Assembly (NCBI GenBank): GCA_017450685.1
Contig: JAFSTB010000013.1
Span: 1 to 52,764 of the forward strand
DNA from: Paludibacteraceae bacterium
GTDB lineage: Bacteria; Bacteroidota; Bacteroidia; Bacteroidales; Paludibacteraceae
Direction: 5' to 3'
DNA length: 52,764 bases
Part shown: piece after piece, positions 37,408 to 46,978 of the stretch
Position numbering within the stretch: position 1 is the first letter of the stretch
Layout: the number at the start of each line of letters is the position of its first letter
Notes under the pieces: generated by a model
Database searches by the model: none
What the model saw: only the letters and a program-made list of their open reading frames with translations
Told to the model about the DNA's origin: nothing
Program-made: the position numbers and the translations under genes

Positions 37408-37482
37408 ATGTCGCCATCAACTCAATCGATTCATAAAGGTTAGATGTCGCTTTCAACTCAAATATTTTGTAATCAAATCTGA
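37408..37482 (+). repeat. Tandem mini-ORF duplication in HD gene leader
   Basis: An 18-bp word (ATGTCGCCATCAACTCAA) at 37408-37425 recurs with two changes at 37444-37461, exactly 36 bp on. Each copy opens a tiny ORF: 11 codons ending TAG at 37443, then 12 codons ending TGA at 37482, 2 bp before the HD gene ATG. Whether they are translated is unknown. Confidence 0.6.
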
Positions 37483-37484
37483 TT

Positions 37485-38723
37485 ATGACCAACAAGCATA
37501 AGATTATCAACGACCCTGTCTTTGGTTTTATTTCCATTCCGGATGCCACTGTTTATGATGTGTTGCAGCACCCTTTTGTTCAGCGTCTTAATCGTATAAG
37601 GCAGTTAGGACTGTCATATATGGTTTATCCGGGTGCTATGCATAGTCGCTTCCTACATTCTATTGGAGCTATGCATCTTATGCAGGATGCCATAGCAGTA
37701 TTGCGTGGTAAGGATGTACCTATAACTGATGTAGAGGCAATAGGAGCACAGATCGCCATCTTGCTGCATGACATAGGTCACGGTCCGTTCTCGCACGTGC
37801 TTGAACATACTCTGGTGGATGGAATAACGCACGAAGATATATCGCTTATGATGATGGAGCAGATACGCCGCGACCTTCACCAAGAGGATGCAGATAGTCC
37901 CATTTCCGTTGCCATCTCTATCTTCCGAAATGAGTATCATAAGCATTTCCTTCACGAACTCATCTCCTCGCAGTTGGATGTTGACCGACTCGACTATCTC
38001 AGTCGCGACTCTTTTTTCTGCGGCGTGACTGAAGGTAGTGTGGCATCGGCAAGAATACTGAAGATGCTATGTGTGAGAAACGACAAACTGGCAGTAGAAG
38101 CCAAAGGTATATATTCGGTGGAGAAGTTCCTTATTGCCAGAAGGCTGATGTATTGGCAGGTCTATCTGCACAAGACTTCTGTTGCTGCTGAGCAACTGTT
38201 GATAAAGATTCTTCAGCGTGCTAAAGAGTTGGCTAAACATGGAGTTGAACTCTTCTGTCCGCCTGCGTTGCACTATTTCTTATATCAGCATATAACAGCC
38301 TCTGACCTTGCTAATAATCCTCACCGTGTGCTTGAGCAGTATGCTTTGCTCGATGATAGTGATATCCTCTCTTCCATCAAGGCATGGCAGAGTGCCGATG
38401 ACAAGGTGTTGGCGTTGCTAAGCAAGGCTTTTACTAACCGTCGTCTCTTCAAAGCCAAACGCTTAGATGGCAGGTTAATGCCGGAGCAGATCAGTTCTTT
38501 GAGAAAGGAATACAGCAACCAATTGGCAATAGACGAAAAAGATGCTAATTATTTCTTTATGGAACATATATCTTCGTCCAGTACTTATTCTGATAAGGAT
38601 GAAGCGATAGATATTGCTTTCAACGATGGTACTGTGCGTAATATAGCCGAGGTGAGTGAACTGCTCAATTGGGAAGCATTGACACGCAGACCCGAAAAAC
38701 TCTTCCTATTCTATTATCGTTAA
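37485..38723 (+). CDS. HD-domain phosphohydrolase (dNTPase-like)
   Basis: A 412-residue HD-superfamily metal-dependent phosphohydrolase related to SAMHD1/dGTPase-like proteins. Metal ligands: His53 or its neighbour in MHSRFLHSIG, the HD doublet 95-96 in LLHDIGHGPFSH and the distal Asp in QLDVDRLDYLSRD. The substrate is unproven; nucleotide triphosphates are the usual guess. It is transcribed alone, with a leader carrying two mini-ORFs, and converges on the MFS gene. Confidence 0.88.
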   Translation: MTNKHKIINDPVFGFISIPDATVYDVLQHPFVQRLNRIRQLGLSYMVYPGAMHSRFLHSIGAMHLMQDAIAVLRGKDVPITDVEAIGAQIAILLHDIGHGPFSHVLEHTLVDGITHEDISLMMMEQIRRDLHQEDADSPISVAISIFRNEYHKHFLHELISSQLDVDRLDYLSRDSFFCGVTEGSVASARILKMLCVRNDKLAVEAKGIYSVEKFLIARRLMYWQVYLHKTSVAAEQLLIKILQRAKELAKHGVELFCPPALHYFLYQHITASDLANNPHRVLEQYALLDDSDILSSIKAWQSADDKVLALLSKAFTNRRLFKAKRLDGRLMPEQISSLRKEYSNQLAIDEKDANYFFMEHISSSSTYSDKDEAIDIAFNDGTVRNIAEVSELLNWEALTRRPEKLFLFYYR

Positions 38724-38757
38724 GGTTAATGTACTTGGCTAAGAAGTAAGAGTATCA

Positions 38758-39942
38758 TTATTCCTCAATAGGTTTATATAGTCGTCGTGTGCAGAAGTGG
38801 TAGAAGAGGAAACCGAAGAGGTGGATGGCTGCTGTCATAATGAAGGCGGCTTTATAACTGACCATTTCAGTCACTACGCCGCCTAAGAGCAGACCTATGC
38901 CTACGCCTAAGTCCCATGAGATGAGTAGAGTGGAGTTGGCAGTGCCGCGTTCGTTCTTCGTTGCCATATTGATCATCATATTCTGAAAGGCAGGCCAGAA
39001 ATGTCCGTTGCCCAGTCCGATGAGTACAGCCGCTGCATAATATCCCCAACTCCAAGGGCAAGCCACGAAGAGCAGGTATCCGGCTGAGGCAAGGACGGTG
39101 CCGATGGTAGCGTTATGTACGAGCCGTCCTTCACGCAGTGACCGTGCACCCTGTAGTCGAGATAGGATAAGTCCGATGGACATCAGCATAAAGAAAGTGC
39201 CGGTGCCGGAGGTGATGCCCAACACTTCTTTGCCGTATATGGCGAGGTAGTTGCTCAATACGCCGTAGCAGGTACCGAAACAGAGTACTGCCACACCTAC
39301 CGCCCAACCACGAAGTAGGAAAAAGCGGTCGAGTGAGATAGCACGTTTGTTGCTCACTAATGGTCGTGGAGCCAGATGAACGGTGCTATTGACCACCAAA
39401 CCGATACCGGCGGCTATGAGAGCCAACCAAAACAGATAGTCGAAGTTGTGAGTCCAAGTATAAACGGTCAAACCCACTGTGGGAGCAATGGCAGTGGCTA
39501 TGTTGTTGCTCAAGCCATAATAACCTATTCCTTCTTGTCGTCGTGAAGAGGGCAACACATCGATGGCTACGGTGCTGTTAGCCACGGTGGCTGCACCAAA
39601 CGGACCGCCGTGTAAGGTGCGAACAATAAAAAAGAGTAACAGACTGCTTGCTGCTATGTACCAACCGAAGAAAATGAAATATAGGGCGAAACAAAGCAAC
39701 AAGACCTGCTTGCGAGGAAAAGTATCCACTATATATCCGCTGAACGGGCGCATCAGTAGTGCCGTCAGTGTGTAGCCCGACAGCACTAAACCGATAATAT
39801 CTTTAGTTGCACCGAAATGTTCGCTTAGATAAAGAGGAAGTAGAGGTGTGAGAACGTAGAATGCGAAGTGCAACATAAAATTGGCAACCATCACTTTGCA
39901 ATAGTTGCCATTCCATAACCTATCTTGCACTTGTTCAGCCAA
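38758..39942 (-). CDS. MFS transporter
   Basis: A 394-residue major facilitator with 12 predicted helices and the loop motif GYIVDTFPRKQV after helix 2. The general form resembles drug or arabinose-type exporters (the NYLAIYGKEVLG region), but no substrate can be assigned. It is the last gene of a leftward run, 29 bp after the flavodiiron gene, and converges on the HD gene. Confidence 0.88.
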   Translation of the reverse strand: MAEQVQDRLWNGNYCKVMVANFMLHFAFYVLTPLLPLYLSEHFGATKDIIGLVLSGYTLTALLMRPFSGYIVDTFPRKQVLLLCFALYFIFFGWYIAASSLLLFFIVRTLHGGPFGAATVANSTVAIDVLPSSRRQEGIGYYGLSNNIATAIAPTVGLTVYTWTHNFDYLFWLALIAAGIGLVVNSTVHLAPRPLVSNKRAISLDRFFLLRGWAVGVAVLCFGTCYGVLSNYLAIYGKEVLGITSGTGTFFMLMSIGLILSRLQGARSLREGRLVHNATIGTVLASAGYLLFVACPWSWGYYAAAVLIGLGNGHFWPAFQNMMINMATKNERGTANSTLLISWDLGVGIGLLLGGVVTEMVSYKAAFIMTAAIHLFGFLFYHFCTRRLYKPIEE

Positions 39943-39971
39943 TAGTCAAATCGCTACAGTCACATTGAATA

Positions 39972-41114
39972 TTATATTGCTTGCGCCAGTGCTTTCAGTT
40001 GTGCTTCCGATTCGGCATTGAGTGTGCTTTTGATGGTCACCATTGGTTCCACTATTGTGATGTTTTTCATTGTTTCCAACAGCGCTTTCATCTCTCTGCC
40101 TGCTGAAGGAGCCCAACTGCCGTTCTCCACTATGCCTACGGTGCGATTCTGATAGGCTTTTTGTTGCAGTTTCCATAGGAAAGTGTGCATAGGCGGGAAG
40201 ACATTATTGTCGTAAGATGAAGCGCAAACCACCATACGATCCATACGGAATGCATCTTCTATCACCTCTGCCATATCGTCGCGACAAAGGTCAGCCACTA
40301 CCACTCTTTCCTCACCTTTCTCACGCAGCATTTGCGCTAAACGCTCAGCCGCACGAGCGGTGTTACCGTGGATAGAGGCGTGTGCTATCAACACACCTTT
40401 CGTCTCTACACCGTAGCCCGACCAGATATTATACAGTCGCATTGCCTCTTGCAACTGCTCTCCTTCCAACACCGGACCGTGCAAAGGACATATAGTGTTG
40501 ATAGTCAGAGCAGACGCTTTCTTTAGAACGGTGGAAACGGGTGTGCCGTATTTGCCGCATATATTGAAATAGTAGCGTCGTGCTTCACAAGCCCAGTCAT
40601 CTTTGTCGGCATCATATACTCCGAACTTACCGAAAGCGTCGGCTGAGAACAGAGTTTGTGCCTCAACGGCATAAGTCATCATCACCTCAGGCCAGTGAAC
40701 CATAGGAGCCATAATGAATCGTAGTGTCAAACCGCCTAAATCCAGTGTGTCACCTTCTTTAACCACGATTACCTCTTTGGCATTGATGCCGAACTGTGCT
40801 ATCATCGTCTGTGCTTTGGCTGAGCATACCACGGTGAGGTTAGGGTAGGCTGCCAGCAGAGTGCTGAGTGAACCGCTATGGTCGGGCTCCACGTGTTGAA
40901 CAACCACATAGTCAGGTGTCTTGCCGGCGAGAACCGTTTGCAACTTATACATCCATTCCTCGGTGCAACGAGAGTCAACAGTGTCCATAACCGCTATTTT
41001 TTCACCCTGAGCAACATAACTGTTGTAGCACATACCGTTAGGAAGAAAATACTGACTCTCAAAGAGTTGCAAGTCCTTGTCGTCGCAACCGATGTATCGG
41101 ATATTGTTTTTCAT
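39972..41114 (-). CDS. Flavodiiron protein (FprA-type)
   Basis: A 380-residue enzyme that reduces O2 to water or NO to N2O, protecting anaerobes. The metallo-beta-lactamase domain carries all di-iron ligands: His74, Glu76, Asp78 and His79 (HVEPDHSG), His140, Asp159 and His212. A flavodoxin domain follows from about 240 (FMN loop HASIHGNTA). No rubredoxin domain is fused, so electrons must come from a separate donor. The gene lies 23 bp after the ctpA-type protease. Confidence 0.95.
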   Translation of the reverse strand: MKNNIRYIGCDDKDLQLFESQYFLPNGMCYNSYVAQGEKIAVMDTVDSRCTEEWMYKLQTVLAGKTPDYVVVQHVEPDHSGSLSTLLAAYPNLTVVCSAKAQTMIAQFGINAKEVIVVKEGDTLDLGGLTLRFIMAPMVHWPEVMMTYAVEAQTLFSADAFGKFGVYDADKDDWACEARRYYFNICGKYGTPVSTVLKKASALTINTICPLHGPVLEGEQLQEAMRLYNIWSGYGVETKGVLIAHASIHGNTARAAERLAQMLREKGEERVVVADLCRDDMAEVIEDAFRMDRMVVCASSYDNNVFPPMHTFLWKLQQKAYQNRTVGIVENGSWAPSAGREMKALLETMKNITIVEPMVTIKSTLNAESEAQLKALAQAI

Positions 41115-41137
41115 AATGCTTTTGTTATTTGAATGAT

Positions 41138-42763
41138 TTATTTTCCGTTAATAAGGTATTCAACTGCACGTTTAGTCGTTTGGTCATCTCTTTCGAAGAG
41201 AGGGAAGAAGCCTTCATCGCCTAACATATCTCTTACTATATAGGCGTTCACCAATCGTTCGATAAGCGGTTGTGATATTTCTATCTCTTCCGGCACAGGT
41301 TTCACTTCTTTCTCTTCGCAGAAGCGCACGAACTCAGGTAACCAATTGGCTTTCTTCAAGTGTTTTTCCAGCGATAGCCAGTCTTTATATTTCTCCAATT
41401 CTTTGCGGTGAGCATTAGTATATTGGAAAGCAAACTGATAAGTGTAGGCGCGGTTAGCCACGCGGTTGAAGTATTTGGTATAGAGGGTGGTGTCTCTGCC
41501 TACAAAGATGTCAGGCATTATGCCGCCACCGCCATACACGCGTCTGCCGTTTTTAGTGAAGTAGAGCGTGGTATCTTTGTAGTGAATACTGTCGGCACTG
41601 AAGAACTCGCCGTGTTCATAACGCTCAAGGAAATCATTGTCGTAGTCGCTTCTGTCGCCTAAGGTATAAGGCTTCTGTATGCATCTGCCTGACGGTATGT
41701 AATAGCGTGCTACTGTGAGTCGTACGGCACTGCCGTCTTCAAACGGTATCTGTTGTTGCACCAGTCCTTTACCAAAGGTGCGGCGACCGATGATAGTGGC
41801 GCGGTCGTTATCTTGCATCGCACCGGAGAAGATCTCGCTGGCTGAAGCAGAGAAGTCGTCAACCAAGACCACTAACGGAACCTTCTTGAATCTGCCGCTG
41901 CCGTTGGCTCTGCTTTCAGTGCGGGGATAACCTTTACCTTCAGCATAGACAATCATATCGCCGAGATCCAAAAACTCGTTAGCCATCTTGATAGCCTCTT
42001 GCATAAAACCGCCGGAGTTCTCTCGCAAATCAACAATATAAGAGGTGGCACCACGGCTTTTCAAGAAACTGAGGGCATTCATAAACTCATCGTAGGTGTT
42101 CTCGCCAAACTTATTAACGCGCACAAAACCAATCTTTTCCTTATTCCCCTTTGACTCAATGATGAACTTGGCATCCACCGAATGAACAGGTATGTCACCT
42201 CGAGTGACGGTGAAATGCAGTATCTCATCTTCGCCTGTACGCTTGATGCCTAATCTGACCACTGTCCCTTTCTCGCCGCGCAACGTGTGCATCACTTTTT
42301 CGTTGTTGATCTTCTTGCCGGTGAAAGCGGAGTCGTTGACTTCCACTATGGCATCACCGGCTAAAACACCCACTCCCTCACAAGGACCACCTGCTATCAC
42401 TGCCACCACACGAACGGTGTCACTCTGTATGTTGAACTGTACGCCTACACCGGAAAAGGAAGACGATAATTCGGAATTAACCATCTCCAAATCTTTCTTC
42501 GGTATATAGGAAGAGTGGGGGTCTAACTTCTGAACTAACTCTGTCATTGCCTCATCTGTGATAGAGTCGATATCGACTGTCTCTACATAGTATTTGCTAA
42601 TCAGATCGATCAACTGATCCGGCTTGGAGGTCTGGGTGATATACAACTGACCGTTGCGAATAACAACCTTCTGGGCATTCACTTTTTCTGAAAGGGAGTT
42701 ACCCAAGATGAACCCGATAACCAATACAATGACAATGAATGTCGGATATAGATATTTCTTCAT
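41138..42763 (-). CDS. C-terminal processing peptidase (S41)
   Basis: A 541-residue periplasmic serine protease anchored by an N-terminal helix (about 5-22). A PDZ domain lies near 100-185 and the S41 catalytic domain carries Ser307 (FSASASE) and Lys332 (TFGKG). The ATG at 42763 is preferred over a TTG 9 bp upstream. Family members trim envelope proteins and lipoproteins. It lies 17 bp after the dCMP deaminase gene. Confidence 0.93.
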   Translation of the reverse strand: MKKYLYPTFIVIVLVIGFILGNSLSEKVNAQKVVIRNGQLYITQTSKPDQLIDLISKYYVETVDIDSITDEAMTELVQKLDPHSSYIPKKDLEMVNSELSSSFSGVGVQFNIQSDTVRVVAVIAGGPCEGVGVLAGDAIVEVNDSAFTGKKINNEKVMHTLRGEKGTVVRLGIKRTGEDEILHFTVTRGDIPVHSVDAKFIIESKGNKEKIGFVRVNKFGENTYDEFMNALSFLKSRGATSYIVDLRENSGGFMQEAIKMANEFLDLGDMIVYAEGKGYPRTESRANGSGRFKKVPLVVLVDDFSASASEIFSGAMQDNDRATIIGRRTFGKGLVQQQIPFEDGSAVRLTVARYYIPSGRCIQKPYTLGDRSDYDNDFLERYEHGEFFSADSIHYKDTTLYFTKNGRRVYGGGGIMPDIFVGRDTTLYTKYFNRVANRAYTYQFAFQYTNAHRKELEKYKDWLSLEKHLKKANWLPEFVRFCEEKEVKPVPEEIEISQPLIERLVNAYIVRDMLGDEGFFPLFERDDQTTKRAVEYLINGK

Positions 42764-42780
42764 AATCAACAATTGTTTTT

Positions 42781-43215
42781 TTATTCCTCATCTAACTTAA
42801 CCACTTCTATACCTGCTTGTTTGAGCAGGTCAATGCCTTCTGTGAGACGATACGTCTCGCCATAGACCACGCGTCGTATGCCCGACTGAATAATCAACTT
42901 CGAGCACTCCAAACACGGACTTGCCGTAACATACAAGGTGGCACCTTCCGACGAGTTGTTGCTCCTCGCCACTTTTGTCAATGCGTTGGCTTCGGCGTGC
43001 AACACGTATGGATAACTGACGTTGTTCTCGTCTTCACATTTATTGGGGAAGCCGCTTGGCGTACCGTTGTAACCATCGGAGATAATCATTTGGTTCTTAA
43101 CGAGTAAGGCTCCCACTTTGCGACGTACGCAATAGGAGTTCTCTGCCCATGTGCGAGCCATACGCATATAGCGACGATCGTATTGTGTCTGTTTGTCAAT
43201 GTTTGGTGTTTCCAT
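42781..43215 (-). CDS. dCMP deaminase family protein
   Basis: A 144-residue zinc deaminase with the motif His73-Ala-Glu75 and PCLEC (Cys101, Cys104). It resembles dCMP deaminases of the ComEB type that make dUMP for thymidylate synthesis. It lies between the phosphoethanolamine transferase and the protease genes in the same direction. Confidence 0.92.
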   Translation of the reverse strand: METPNIDKQTQYDRRYMRMARTWAENSYCVRRKVGALLVKNQMIISDGYNGTPSGFPNKCEDENNVSYPYVLHAEANALTKVARSNNSSEGATLYVTASPCLECSKLIIQSGIRRVVYGETYRLTEGIDLLKQAGIEVVKLDEE

Positions 43216-43226
43216 AATAATGAACG

Positions 43227-44807
43227 TTAGTCGGTGAGTGAAGTATCTAAAGGAAGGAAGATATCTTTTTCTGGGTCATAAATATCGCTTTTGAGCGACA
43301 TCAGATTAAGAACGCTATGATAAACAGCGTGTTGCTCTATCTCTTTTGTTTGCTCTTTCATCTGTCTGAACCCGATGCTTGTCCATACGATAAAGGGTAT
43401 CTCGTATTGCTCTTTAGGGGCAATATTGATGGGCATACCGTGCATAAACAAACTGTTCTCTCCTAACGACTCTCCATGGTCGGAAACGAAGAGCATTGCA
43501 GTATGCCATTCGGTCAAGGTCTGCAAAGTATCAATCAGGTTATTAAGCAGATAGTCGGTATAGACGATGCTGTTATCGTAAGTGTTGATTAGTCTGTCCA
43601 ATTGTCGTCTGCCTTCTTCCACGTTCTCGCATATAGGTGTGAAGCGGTTGAACTCTTCCGGGTAGTAGGCGTTATAACTCGGACCGTGACTGGTGGTGGT
43701 ATGAAGCACAATGAACACCTTGTTCTTCTCGCTCTGTTCTATCCGCTGTTTTAAGCCTTCCATCAGTATGCCGTCATAGCGTGAGTCGGCATCGGGATAG
43801 CGTTTGGCTAACTGACTTTTAGTCTCATATTCATCTATATGCACAGGCGGTTCACCCCAGTTGTTGGACCGCCATACCACATCTGCCCCCATACGGTAGA
43901 GGTAGTTAGGTAAGATCTCGTAGAGGGTTGACTGAGCCTTATATTCGAGCATACTCTTTACGCCTGCCGTGGTATAGGTGGCACACGAACGAGCCATAAG
44001 GCAGTGTATATCACTTCGTTGAGCCAATAACGGGTTAGTCTCGCGCTCATAACCGTAGAGTGAGAAATTGGCTCTGCGAGCCGACTCACCAATCACTAAT
44101 ACGACTGCTGTCTTCTGCTCATCGGTAAAAGTGCCGTCGGGAAGCAATATCTCTTTCTCGTTTTCCTGCCTATGTTGTGCTATCAGTCTGCCTGTGTTGA
44201 CGGTGTAGGACCAAGGCATCAGCAGTCCGCCTAACTCGGTGTCCCACTCGCCTACCCACAGCAACTGATTGAAGTTAAGTGCCACTAACAAGAGAGAAGT
44301 GCCGATGGCAATTCCGCTGCTTGCACCAAAACGCTTCCATGTGCCATAGTCCACTTTCTGCCATAAGACATAGATAGCCGGAAGGATACCGATTACTATC
44401 ACAGTGATAAATAGCCAAGGTGAGAAGAACCCTGAGGCTTCCGAATAGCGGGTGTTGAACACGTTGCCGAGCATCGAACCGTCGATAATAACGTTATACA
44501 CCACCACGAAATAGAGACAAGTGGCGTTCAAGACGTGTGTGAGTGCCACTATCACTTTGCCTACACCGCGAAAGAGAAACAGCATAAGGTAGCATGCCAA
44601 GAAGTTGAGTGCTACCATTGCAATAACCAAACTGCCGATGAGGAACGTTTGTCGTAAGGGGGACAATGCCGAATGGGTGGCTACGAAGCGAAAGAAAGGT
44701 ATATTGTACAATATTAGGTTCACCACACTCATTATCAGTGCGAACCGCGATAAGGGCATAGAGCGGATTGTCTCTGTCGGGGTGTTATGTCGAAAACGAA
44801 AAGTCAT
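43227..44807 (-). CDS. Phosphoethanolamine transferase (EptA/CptA family)
   Basis: A 526-residue inner-membrane enzyme with five N-terminal membrane helices and a periplasmic alkaline-phosphatase-like domain. Metal and catalytic residues: Glu241 (VIGESAR), the probable nucleophile Thr279 (ATYTTAG), His374 (TSHGP), Asp443-His444 (SDHGES) and His456. Family members add phosphoethanolamine to lipid A or core sugars and lower sensitivity to cationic peptides. The gene overlaps mpl by an ATGA junction. Confidence 0.92.
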   Translation of the reverse strand: MTFRFRHNTPTETIRSMPLSRFALIMSVVNLILYNIPFFRFVATHSALSPLRQTFLIGSLVIAMVALNFLACYLMLFLFRGVGKVIVALTHVLNATCLYFVVVYNVIIDGSMLGNVFNTRYSEASGFFSPWLFITVIVIGILPAIYVLWQKVDYGTWKRFGASSGIAIGTSLLLVALNFNQLLWVGEWDTELGGLLMPWSYTVNTGRLIAQHRQENEKEILLPDGTFTDEQKTAVVLVIGESARRANFSLYGYERETNPLLAQRSDIHCLMARSCATYTTAGVKSMLEYKAQSTLYEILPNYLYRMGADVVWRSNNWGEPPVHIDEYETKSQLAKRYPDADSRYDGILMEGLKQRIEQSEKNKVFIVLHTTTSHGPSYNAYYPEEFNRFTPICENVEEGRRQLDRLINTYDNSIVYTDYLLNNLIDTLQTLTEWHTAMLFVSDHGESLGENSLFMHGMPINIAPKEQYEIPFIVWTSIGFRQMKEQTKEIEQHAVYHSVLNLMSLKSDIYDPEKDIFLPLDTSLTD

Positions 44808-46141
44808 TGGTTAAGAAGCAATTGTTGTGCTGTTTGTTTGATATCTAATCCGTCGAAAGTGCCGCTTGACATCATCAGTAAAGCCGTGTTGCTATAATGT
44901 TGCTCTTCAAGTCGTTGGAGCAACATGTCTCTATCGGTGAACACTTCCACGTTGTCAGTGCCGAATGCTTGTTTGACATCGTTAGCGTCGATAGGTGTAA
45001 GACGCTTATGCTCTATCACTTTCGGATTAAAATAGACGAAGGCTTTGTCTGCCTGTGCCATACAATCTTTATACTGTGGCAGAAAGTCTGCCATTAGAGA
45101 GGAGAACGTATGCAGTTCCATGCAGGCTATCAGTTGCAGGTCTTTATATCTTTCGCGCACGGCTTGTACGGTGGCTTTCAGTTTGCTGGGAGAATGGGCA
45201 AAGTCCTTGTATGCCACGCGGTGGTCGCCGTTGCTGTTTTGCTCACAGATCTTCTCCAAACGGTTGCTCGCTCCTGTGAAAGAGGCTATCTCGCGATAGA
45301 AAGTGTCGGCACTCACACCTATCTGTTGGCACGCTAAGCAAGCGGCTTGAAGGTTTTGCATATTATGTCTGCCGAACACTTGCATCTCCACCTCACCTTG
45401 ATAGGCATTATATGGCAGGGCGTGGATATCGGCTCGTAAGGTCTCGGCTATCGACTGCAACTGCGGGTCTTCCTCAAAATAGATGAGCGAACCGCATTCC
45501 TCCATTGAGTTGGCAAACAGACGGAAGGTATCAACATACTGGTCGAAAGTGGGAAAGACGTTGATATGATCCCAGGCTATGCCTGTCAGTATGGCTATAT
45601 GTGGATGATACCATAGGAACTTGCTTCTGTGGTCAAGAGGTGAGGTGAGATACTCATCTCCTTCAAACACAGCATATTGTGCGGTGTCGCTCAGGCGTAC
45701 CATCCGCTCAAAACCTTCTATCTGTGCTCCCACCATGTAGTCGGCTTCTATGCCTAAACGTTGTAGCACGTAGAGGATCATAGCGGTGGTGGTTGTTTTG
45801 CCGTGACTGCCGCCTACCACTATGCGCGTTTTGTTGCGTGTCTGTTCATAGAGGTATTCGGGGAAAGAGTAGATACGTATGCCCAGTTCTTTAGCACGTT
45901 GCAGTTCGGGGTTATCCTCGCGCGCGTGCATTCCTAATATGACTGCATCAAGGTCACGCGTTATCTTTTCCGGAAACCAACCCATTTGTTCGGGCAGTAG
46001 TCCTGCTTGACGCAGATGGGTAAGGGCAGGATCGAAGATCTCGTCGTCTGAACCGGTCACTACATAACCGGCTTTACCGGCTACTGCCATCGCCAAGTTG
46101 TGCATGGCAGCACCGCCTATTGCTATAAAATGAATACGCAC
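44804..46141 (-). CDS. mpl: UDP-MurNAc:tripeptide ligase (Mpl)
   Basis: A 445-residue Mur-ligase-family enzyme that joins recycled L-Ala-gamma-D-Glu-meso-Dap to UDP-MurNAc. It starts MRIHFIAIGGAAMHNLA, and the ATP loop GGSHGKTT is at 110-117. The IGGAAM/NLA opening and the overall length fit Mpl better than MurC. It overlaps the next gene by ATGA and lies after a large hairpin. Confidence 0.92.
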   Translation of the reverse strand: MRIHFIAIGGAAMHNLAMAVAGKAGYVVTGSDDEIFDPALTHLRQAGLLPEQMGWFPEKITRDLDAVILGMHAREDNPELQRAKELGIRIYSFPEYLYEQTRNKTRIVVGGSHGKTTTTAMILYVLQRLGIEADYMVGAQIEGFERMVRLSDTAQYAVFEGDEYLTSPLDHRSKFLWYHPHIAILTGIAWDHINVFPTFDQYVDTFRLFANSMEECGSLIYFEEDPQLQSIAETLRADIHALPYNAYQGEVEMQVFGRHNMQNLQAACLACQQIGVSADTFYREIASFTGASNRLEKICEQNSNGDHRVAYKDFAHSPSKLKATVQAVRERYKDLQLIACMELHTFSSLMADFLPQYKDCMAQADKAFVYFNPKVIEHKRLTPIDANDVKQAFGTDNVEVFTDRDMLLQRLEEQHYSNTALLMMSSGTFDGLDIKQTAQQLLLNQ

Positions 46142-46170
46142 GGTTGGAAGAAATTAGTAGGTCATTATGG

Positions 46171-46208
46171 TGTTTTCGCCTTGTGCATCAATGCGCAAGG
46201 CGAAAACA
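46171..46208 (-). terminator. Large hairpin after PAP2 gene
   Basis: An 18-bp stem (46171-46188 with 46191-46208) is broken only by one G-T wobble and has a tiny loop. It begins 2 bp after the PAP2 stop. There is no long T-run on the minus strand, so it may attenuate or protect mRNA ends rather than terminate fully. Confidence 0.7.
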
Positions 46209-46209
46209 G

Positions 46210-46929
46210 TTACTTCGTGTTTGTCAGTCTTTTGAACTCTTGTTTGGCTTTCTGCATCTGAGCCAGGAACTCTTCGTTGGAGTGCAGGTAGGCATATCCT
46301 GCCGCTGCCACGGCTCTACCGGCATCCACATCGCTCTGCCAATGGAAACCGGCGATGACGCGGCTCTGACCGTATTCATAACCGATACGCAGAATCTCGG
46401 TGGCTGCCGTGGGGTTAATCTCTGTGAGCAACAGTGCCGTACTCCAACCGCACACGGTATGACCCGAAGGGTATGAACCGTTCTTTGACAGATGTTCCTC
46501 ATCCTCGGGCACTAAGGTGGGTTCACTAAACACCATATATGGTCGGCGACGTTGGTAGTGCTTCTTCGTGCCGCGATCACCTAAGTCGATGGTCTGTACG
46601 GCACGATTAAGCAACTCATATATCTCCGGCGTGTTATCTTTGCTCAAGGTAATACCCATGGCTTCGGAGAAGATGGTGCAGAAGTAGTCGGCGTTACATT
46701 TAGCATCCTCTCTTGCCCTTTCGCCGCGAGGTGTGTTGCGCAGCGACTTACCCCACCAATACCTACCGTAATCGCCTGCCATCAACTCATACAGAGAGTC
46801 GGGAGGAGCAGGAAGATAGAATGTGGCATCTGGTATCTCTTTCTTAGTAACATAGGTCTTGACATCCTTGGCGGAAACAGATATGGTTCCGACCAATAAG
46901 CATAGAAAACAGATAGTATAACGCATCAC
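46210..46929 (-). CDS. Periplasmic PAP2-type acid phosphatase
   Basis: A 239-residue secreted phosphatase resembling class A non-specific acid phosphatases (PhoN). Signal peptide 1-20. The tripartite PAP2 signature is complete: K122-x6-RP (129-130), PSGH (154-157) and SR-x5-H-x3-D (189-200). It lacks membrane helices other than the signal, so it acts on soluble substrates in the periplasm. It lies between tig and mpl. Confidence 0.93.
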   Translation of the reverse strand: MMRYTICFLCLLVGTISVSAKDVKTYVTKKEIPDATFYLPAPPDSLYELMAGDYGRYWWGKSLRNTPRGERAREDAKCNADYFCTIFSEAMGITLSKDNTPEIYELLNRAVQTIDLGDRGTKKHYQRRRPYMVFSEPTLVPEDEEHLSKNGSYPSGHTVCGWSTALLLTEINPTAATEILRIGYEYGQSRVIAGFHWQSDVDAGRAVAAAGYAYLHSNEEFLAQMQKAKQEFKRLTNTK

Positions 46930-46978
46930 GGTAAGAAGTTTTGTTGATGTGTTTTAGGGTGTTTTGTAGATGTTCCCT

